This document shows positions 5,297-9,171 of a DNA stretch of 9,171 bases, piece by piece (positions within the stretch are counted from its first letter, which is position 1; each line of letters starts with the position of its first letter). The notes under the pieces were generated by a model. That model ran no database searches, was not told the DNA's origin, and saw only the letters and a list, made by a program, of their open reading frames with translations. A program made the position numbers and the translations under genes. The stretch covers positions 1 to 9,171 of the forward strand of contig CAMLPA010000110.1 in the NCBI GenBank assembly GCA_946481605.1. The letters are read 5' to 3'. This DNA is from an uncultured Flavihumibacter sp. (GTDB lineage: Bacteria; Bacteroidota; Bacteroidia; Chitinophagales; Chitinophagaceae).

Positions 5297-7580
5297 TTTG
5301 CGCGGGTAATACGATTTCAAGCGGGCTGGCGGAAGGGTGTTTTTCCAATTTCACCAGCCTGCCTTTTTCCCACTTCACTTCAATCGTGGTATTGTGGGGT
5401 GCATGTAATTTAAAATGTACATCCATTTGTTTGGGCCACGCAGGCAGAACATAGAGTTTATCGTCCACACACTGCAACAGCATTTCCTGTAACCCAATCA
5501 TGCCGCTGCCACCCCAGTTAAAATCCGGTAGCCAGTCGTAGCCCGGCCCCCAGAAAGCGGGAAACCTAAAGTTGCCGTTCCTGAGTTTGAGACGGGTGAG
5601 TTCCCAGGCTTCTTGCTCCAGCCCGAGTCTTGCGGCAAAAATATTATCCTGTTTCCACCCGATATGGCTCCTGAATTTCAACACACTGGTATCGTATTTC
5701 CAGGTATTTAATGCGGTATCCAGTCCTGGTTTGCCGATTCCGAATAAACCCCAGGGAAAAACGGGGTACAACTGCGGACTCTCCACATTTTGAATACGCT
5801 CCCAATGCAGGGCGGGCGAAATCATGGTATGCCCGTTAAAATTGCGGAAAGCAATTCCAGGTATCCGTTTCAGCAGTTCTTCCAGGTAAACCCGTTTTTC
5901 AGGAAGAAGCGCCGCTGCCGGCAGCATCAATAATTTTTGGGTGGTGGCACGCAAGGCTGCGGTGGTTGAACTGGCATTGTATGCCATCTTGTAAGTCTCA
6001 GCAGCCGAACCCGGGTACAATACGAGTTTGCCGTTCCCATCCAGCTTTTTGCTTCCCCGCTGGGCCGCAAGGTACTGGTAATGTTCATCAAAGAAACGAA
6101 GGCAACTCAATACAAACGCGACATCTGCGGAACGGTATTGTTTCGTGTACAACATCTTGTCCAGCATCATCCAGCCAAATTCCAACGCTGTGTCCCATTG
6201 GTATTCCAGCCAGGCATTGTATTCCATGCCCGGATCATAGCCAGGCGGGCGTTTGCTGCCATACTCCGCGATATTGGGCAGGCCGAAGTTTTCCAGTTGT
6301 TCTGTAAAACAGGCTCCTTCGTGGTTCCAGTAAATACGGCTTCGGGCTTCGGCTGCGGGTAATAAGTTGCGGTAAAAATTGAGTTGGGGTTCCAGCAGGT
6401 CAAAATCTCCGTTCTTCAGCATCGGGTAATAGACCAGCCGCTGGTTTTGGGCGGTATGTATCCCGCCGCCCCAGTTCCTGAAATCCGGAGAAGCATGATT
6501 GGTTGTATCCGTAAATACCGGATCTACGGTGAAGAGCCCCCCATTAAACTTTGTGGGCCAGTCGCCGCGGGCGTTACACGCAAGCATGTAGCGGAACAGC
6601 CTGTAATTGCGGCTCACCTCCTGCGCATCCAGATCACCGGAATTAATTGCTACAAAACTTCTTTGCCAGAACGCTTTCCACCACGCGATGCTGGCCAATT
6701 TTGCTTTTGCTGCGGAGGGGGCTGTATGGCGAAGAGAATCCAGGCCCCGCTGCCAATCGGCCACTGTGCCTCTTTCCCGGTGCAGGGAAATGCTGATGTT
6801 GTGTTGCCTGCGTGCCGCGGCTGTTTTCAACTTCCAGCCCTTAAACGACGTACCCGCATATATTCCTGTGGTTGTTCCATCCGGCACCCATCCTTCCGCA
6901 GTTATTGCACCACCAAACACCAGGGGAAATAACGGATTGTGAAACTGTTTTTTAAACTGTTGCAGCCCTTGTTTTTCCACTGTGTAGTCGAAAACGGAGT
7001 TTTCTTTGTTGGCATGATGGAATACAATGCCATTTTCCGAGAAGCGAATGCTGTCTCCGAATGCGGTAACCGGACCCGGAGGCGCGAACTTGTAGGAAGT
7101 AGCGAAGAGCTCTTTTTTAGAAAGCACGCGGTCGGCGTGGCGCCAGCTTTCGTACACCAATTCAGCATTGATCTTGCGCTTCCCTTTGATCTCTATATGA
7201 ATCACCGGTTGGTACACATCTACCCACACCAGTATTTCAGCCTTTTGTGCACTGCTCCCGGCTTTAACCACAACACTCCCGGTTTCTGTATCCAATGTTT
7301 GTGAGAAATCCGCTCCATTGAGCAGGTCAGGAAATAATTTCACGCGTACCCTGCCCGCTTTCAGCAAGGCATTGTTCTCATCGAACCAACCGCTGCGTGC
7401 CATGTAGATCAGCAACGCTCCTTTCTCCACCCATACGTTCAGCCCTATATCTCCACCGCCGCAGGGCATGGAGGCGCCCGCGTTGGCGCTTTGTGAACGC
7501 CACACCAACTCATGGGAATGCTGCGCGGTAACGCAGACCACCATCAGTATTTTCACCCAAATAAGCACCAGTTTTTTCAT
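5280..7580 (-). CDS. Secreted DUF5703-family protein with GH95-like (alpha/alpha)6 barrel, putative glycoside hydrolase
   Basis: From the ATG at 7580 the product is 766 residues and begins with a clean signal peptide (M-K-K, hydrophobic core, V-T-A-Q at the probable cleavage site). An ATG at 7610 adds ten residues (M-S-R-L-F-N-R) and would overlap the upstream stop by eight bases; I prefer 7580 for the signal peptide, but neither start has a good ribosome binding site. The N-terminal beta-sandwich carries the DUF5703 signature S-M-P-C-G-G-G-D-I-G-L-N-V-W. The central helical barrel recalls GH95, with G-G-G-I-H-T-A-Q-N-Q, then Y-W-N-H-E-G (encoded near 6320) and E-Y-Q-W-D (near 6206). These acidic residues are candidate catalytic groups, which is inference. 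The C-terminal beta-domain (L-Q-E-M-L-L-Q and L-P-A-W-P-K) also resembles GH95 ends. It directly follows the GH127 gene, so a shared plant-glycan substrate is likely. The sugar specificity is unknown. Confidence 0.85.
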   Translation of the reverse strand: MKKLVLIWVKILMVVCVTAQHSHELVWRSQSANAGASMPCGGGDIGLNVWVEKGALLIYMARSGWFDENNALLKAGRVRVKLFPDLLNGADFSQTLDTETGSVVVKAGSSAQKAEILVWVDVYQPVIHIEIKGKRKINAELVYESWRHADRVLSKKELFATSYKFAPPGPVTAFGDSIRFSENGIVFHHANKENSVFDYTVEKQGLQQFKKQFHNPLFPLVFGGAITAEGWVPDGTTTGIYAGTSFKGWKLKTAAARRQHNISISLHRERGTVADWQRGLDSLRHTAPSAAKAKLASIAWWKAFWQRSFVAINSGDLDAQEVSRNYRLFRYMLACNARGDWPTKFNGGLFTVDPVFTDTTNHASPDFRNWGGGIHTAQNQRLVYYPMLKNGDFDLLEPQLNFYRNLLPAAEARSRIYWNHEGACFTEQLENFGLPNIAEYGSKRPPGYDPGMEYNAWLEYQWDTALEFGWMMLDKMLYTKQYRSADVAFVLSCLRFFDEHYQYLAAQRGSKKLDGNGKLVLYPGSAAETYKMAYNASSTTAALRATTQKLLMLPAAALLPEKRVYLEELLKRIPGIAFRNFNGHTMISPALHWERIQNVESPQLYPVFPWGLFGIGKPGLDTALNTWKYDTSVLKFRSHIGWKQDNIFAARLGLEQEAWELTRLKLRNGNFRFPAFWGPGYDWLPDFNWGGSGMIGLQEMLLQCVDDKLYVLPAWPKQMDVHFKLHAPHNTTIEVKWEKGRLVKLEKHPSASPLEIVLPAQINNVP
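5321..5368 (+). terminator. Possible intrinsic terminator of the aldo/keto reductase gene, inside the DUF5703 coding sequence
   Basis: GCGGGCTGG (5321-5329) pairs with CCAGCCTGC (5354-5362) in a 9-pair stem with one G-U wobble. A run of five T follows at 5364-5368. GGAA (5331-5334) and TTCC (5343-5346) can pair inside the 24-base loop. The structure starts 25 bases after the reductase stop codon. A T-run follows only on the plus strand, which fits a terminator for the reductase and not for the opposing gene. The loop is long for an intrinsic terminator. Confidence 0.4.
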
Positions 7581-7602
7581 GCCGATAACCCTGTTAAATA
7601 AC

Positions 7603-9171
7603 CTACTCATTTACACCCAACTGAAGAGGAAGCCATACGCCCATATCTCCTTCTCCCCTGTTCGCCCACGCAAAGTAGGGAATAAGCCGCATCTTTTTTT
7701 TCAACTGCGCTTTTGCGTTAACGGGCCTGTACAGCACGCCTTTCCAAGAAGGTGTTTCCAGCACAGGAAGTTCCGCTTCAAGCGCCAGCAATCTTGTTCC
7801 GGCTATTGAAATATCCGCTTCCTTCCAGCTTGTTTCAGCAGCCACAGACACTTGTTCCAAAGCCGTTCCTACCGGAAGGTCGGGAGATTCCAGGCAATAC
7901 ACGATTGGTCCGCGCTTAACGGCCACCTGGTTCCGCACTTCCTCCACCAGCGGATTCGCTTCCATTAATGTAACAGGCATGGGCAACTCCAGTTCCAACA
8001 CATCTCCCTTCTGCCATAACCGGCGCACTTCAATATAAGTTCCAGGGGTACATTTGCTTTGCCACACTTCACCATTCACTTTTACTACAGCTTTTCCGTC
8101 GCTCCATCCGGGAATGCGAAGATGAATGTCCACTGCATCCTTTCTACCTGCGTTCATGATCGTGAATTTCACATTCCCGTTCCAGGGATAGGCCGTCTCC
8201 TGGAGCCAGTCTATTTCACCGGAAGGAAGCACCGTTTTAAAACGGTTGCCGCCATACATATTCACGTACACATGATCGCCTGAAACACTGTACATATAAT
8301 TTCTTACTTCAGCAATCGTTCGGACCACATTCGGCGGACAACAATTAGATAGTTTGATGTATGGAATACGCCCGCCATGCCAGCGAAGCTGGTAGGGAAA
8401 TTTCGTGGAAGCACTTAGTGGATTGGTATAGAAGAAATCCTTCCCATTCAAACTTATTCCAGAAAGCACACTGTTGTACAGGGCAAGCTCCATAACATCG
8501 GCATACGCCGCATTGCCGGTTAGTTGCAACATGCGCCAGTTCCAGAGCACATTACCGATATTGGCGCAGGTTTCATTGTGCGCCGTTACATTCGGCAATT
8601 GATAAGCACGGCCATAGCTCTGGTGGGTTTTCTGAATAAAAGGCGGTTCATACGAAGTGCCATAGGGAGAAACGCCGTCGTACAGGGCGCCACAGGCGCC
8701 GGTGATGTACATTTTACGTTGTGTTACATCTTCCCAAATCTGGCGGAGGCGCATCATCAGCGAGTCTTCGCCCGTCTCCGCAAAAACATCGGCCACACCG
8801 GCATACAGGTAATTGGCCCGCACAGCATGCCCCATAGCAACAGACTGCTGGCGGAATGGTATCCTGTCCTGGTTATCATCCGTACCGTTCTCGACCAGTC
8901 CGCGGATGTTGATCAGGTTTTTCGCCAGTTCAAGGTAAACTGTGTCTTTTGTAGTGCGGTACATTTCCACCACGCCCATGTAATGTGAAGGACAAATGGC
9001 ATTTCGAGCCAGCTCCGGGGAAGAACGTTTAAAAAAATTATTGAGGTAATCCGTGGCTTTGATGGCCACATCAAGCAGGTTTCTTTTGCCCGTGGCCCGA
9101 AAGTGTACACAAGCTGCGGTCATAAGATGCCCCATGTTGTAGGTCTCGAAATTCAGGCGGTCCTGGAATGC
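7603..9171 (-). CDS. GH127/DUF1680 beta-L-arabinofuranosidase-like protein; partial, N-terminus beyond right edge
   Basis: The frame is open through the right edge and in-frame residues N-F-E-T-Y-N lie before the first internal Met (9135), so the true start is outside the window. About 522 C-terminal residues are seen. A helical (alpha/alpha)6 domain comes first, with G-H-L-M-T-A-A, R-A-T-G-K-R-N-L-L-D-V-A and Q-S-V-A-M-G-H-A-V-R-A, all typical of DUF1680. The zinc/nucleophile set of GH127 is present: E-T-C (codons 8566-8574) and the Cys pair in S-N-C-C-P-P-N (codons 8338-8343). In characterised GH127 the Glu and three Cys hold zinc and one Cys is the nucleophile. The C-terminal beta-domains carry L-R-I-P-G-W and K-R-G-P-I-V-Y-C-L-E. 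The enzyme should remove beta-L-arabinofuranose or a similar residue from plant glycoproteins or pectin side chains; GH146-type activity is an alternative. Its stop overlaps or nearly abuts the start of the DUF5703 gene, so they form one operon. Confidence 0.92.
   Translation of the reverse strand, partial: AFQDRLNFETYNMGHLMTAACVHFRATGKRNLLDVAIKATDYLNNFFKRSSPELARNAICPSHYMGVVEMYRTTKDTVYLELAKNLINIRGLVENGTDDNQDRIPFRQQSVAMGHAVRANYLYAGVADVFAETGEDSLMMRLRQIWEDVTQRKMYITGACGALYDGVSPYGTSYEPPFIQKTHQSYGRAYQLPNVTAHNETCANIGNVLWNWRMLQLTGNAAYADVMELALYNSVLSGISLNGKDFFYTNPLSASTKFPYQLRWHGGRIPYIKLSNCCPPNVVRTIAEVRNYMYSVSGDHVYVNMYGGNRFKTVLPSGEIDWLQETAYPWNGNVKFTIMNAGRKDAVDIHLRIPGWSDGKAVVKVNGEVWQSKCTPGTYIEVRRLWQKGDVLELELPMPVTLMEANPLVEEVRNQVAVKRGPIVYCLESPDLPVGTALEQVSVAAETSWKEADISIAGTRLLALEAELPVLETPSWKGVLYRPVNAKAQLKKKMRLIPYFAWANRGEGDMGVWLPLQLGVNE

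Noticed and set aside
6384..6932. Plus-strand open frame of 182 codons
   Set aside because: It is a shadow of the DUF5703 gene; its translation is low-complexity and Cys/Arg-rich without family motifs.
1..9171. CRISPR arrays, tRNA or rRNA genes, insertion sequences, long direct repeats
   Set aside because: None was seen on reading; nearly the whole window is explained by five protein-coding genes.

Overview
The window looks like a chromosomal segment of a Bacteroidota bacterium, most likely a saprophytic, Chitinophaga-like polysaccharide degrader. This is an inference from three things: the family mix (GH127/DUF1680, DUF5703, a GH2-type lipoprotein, a synthase fused to hydrolase-like modules), signal peptides ending in T-A-Q or a lipobox, and weak Shine-Dalgarno sequences. 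The DNA is almost completely coding. The only real intergenic gap is 4154-4312, and I see no RNA genes, insertion sequences, CRISPR arrays or integration sites.

Layout. (1) Positions 1-4153, minus strand: a two-gene unit. A GH2-type TIM-barrel lipoprotein (4153 to 2837) runs through an ATGA overlap into a very long membrane glycosyltransferase (2840 down to the left edge, still open, 946 codons visible). The glycosyltransferase has a BcsA-like processive GT2 core, seven predicted membrane spans, and a periplasmic tail. The tail has a GH26-like TIM barrel and the beginning of a second, GH2-like TIM barrel. Both appear to lack expected catalytic glutamates, while the separate lipoprotein keeps both of its own. 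(2) Positions 4154-4312: a divergent intergenic region. (3) Positions 4313-5296, plus strand: an aldo/keto reductase with an intact catalytic tetrad. Its 3' end overlaps the next gene tail-to-tail by 17 bases, and a plausible terminator hairpin lies inside that neighbour's coding sequence. (4) Positions 5280-9171, minus strand: a tightly packed pair. A GH127/DUF1680 beta-L-arabinofuranosidase-like enzyme (open at the right edge) is followed by a secreted DUF5703 protein with a GH95-like (alpha/alpha)6 architecture.

How the genes may work together. The right-hand pair looks catabolic, releasing L-arabinofuranose or related sugars from plant-type glycans. The left-hand pair looks biosynthetic: a cytoplasmic polymerase extrudes a polysaccharide past a fused, apparently non-catalytic hydrolase-like tail, and a co-translated active lipoprotein hydrolase or transglycosylase trims or remodels it. 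This synthase with a pseudo-hydrolase tail plus an active partner is the most interesting system in the window. The polymer is unknown. No SusC/SusD pair, regulator or PilZ domain is visible.
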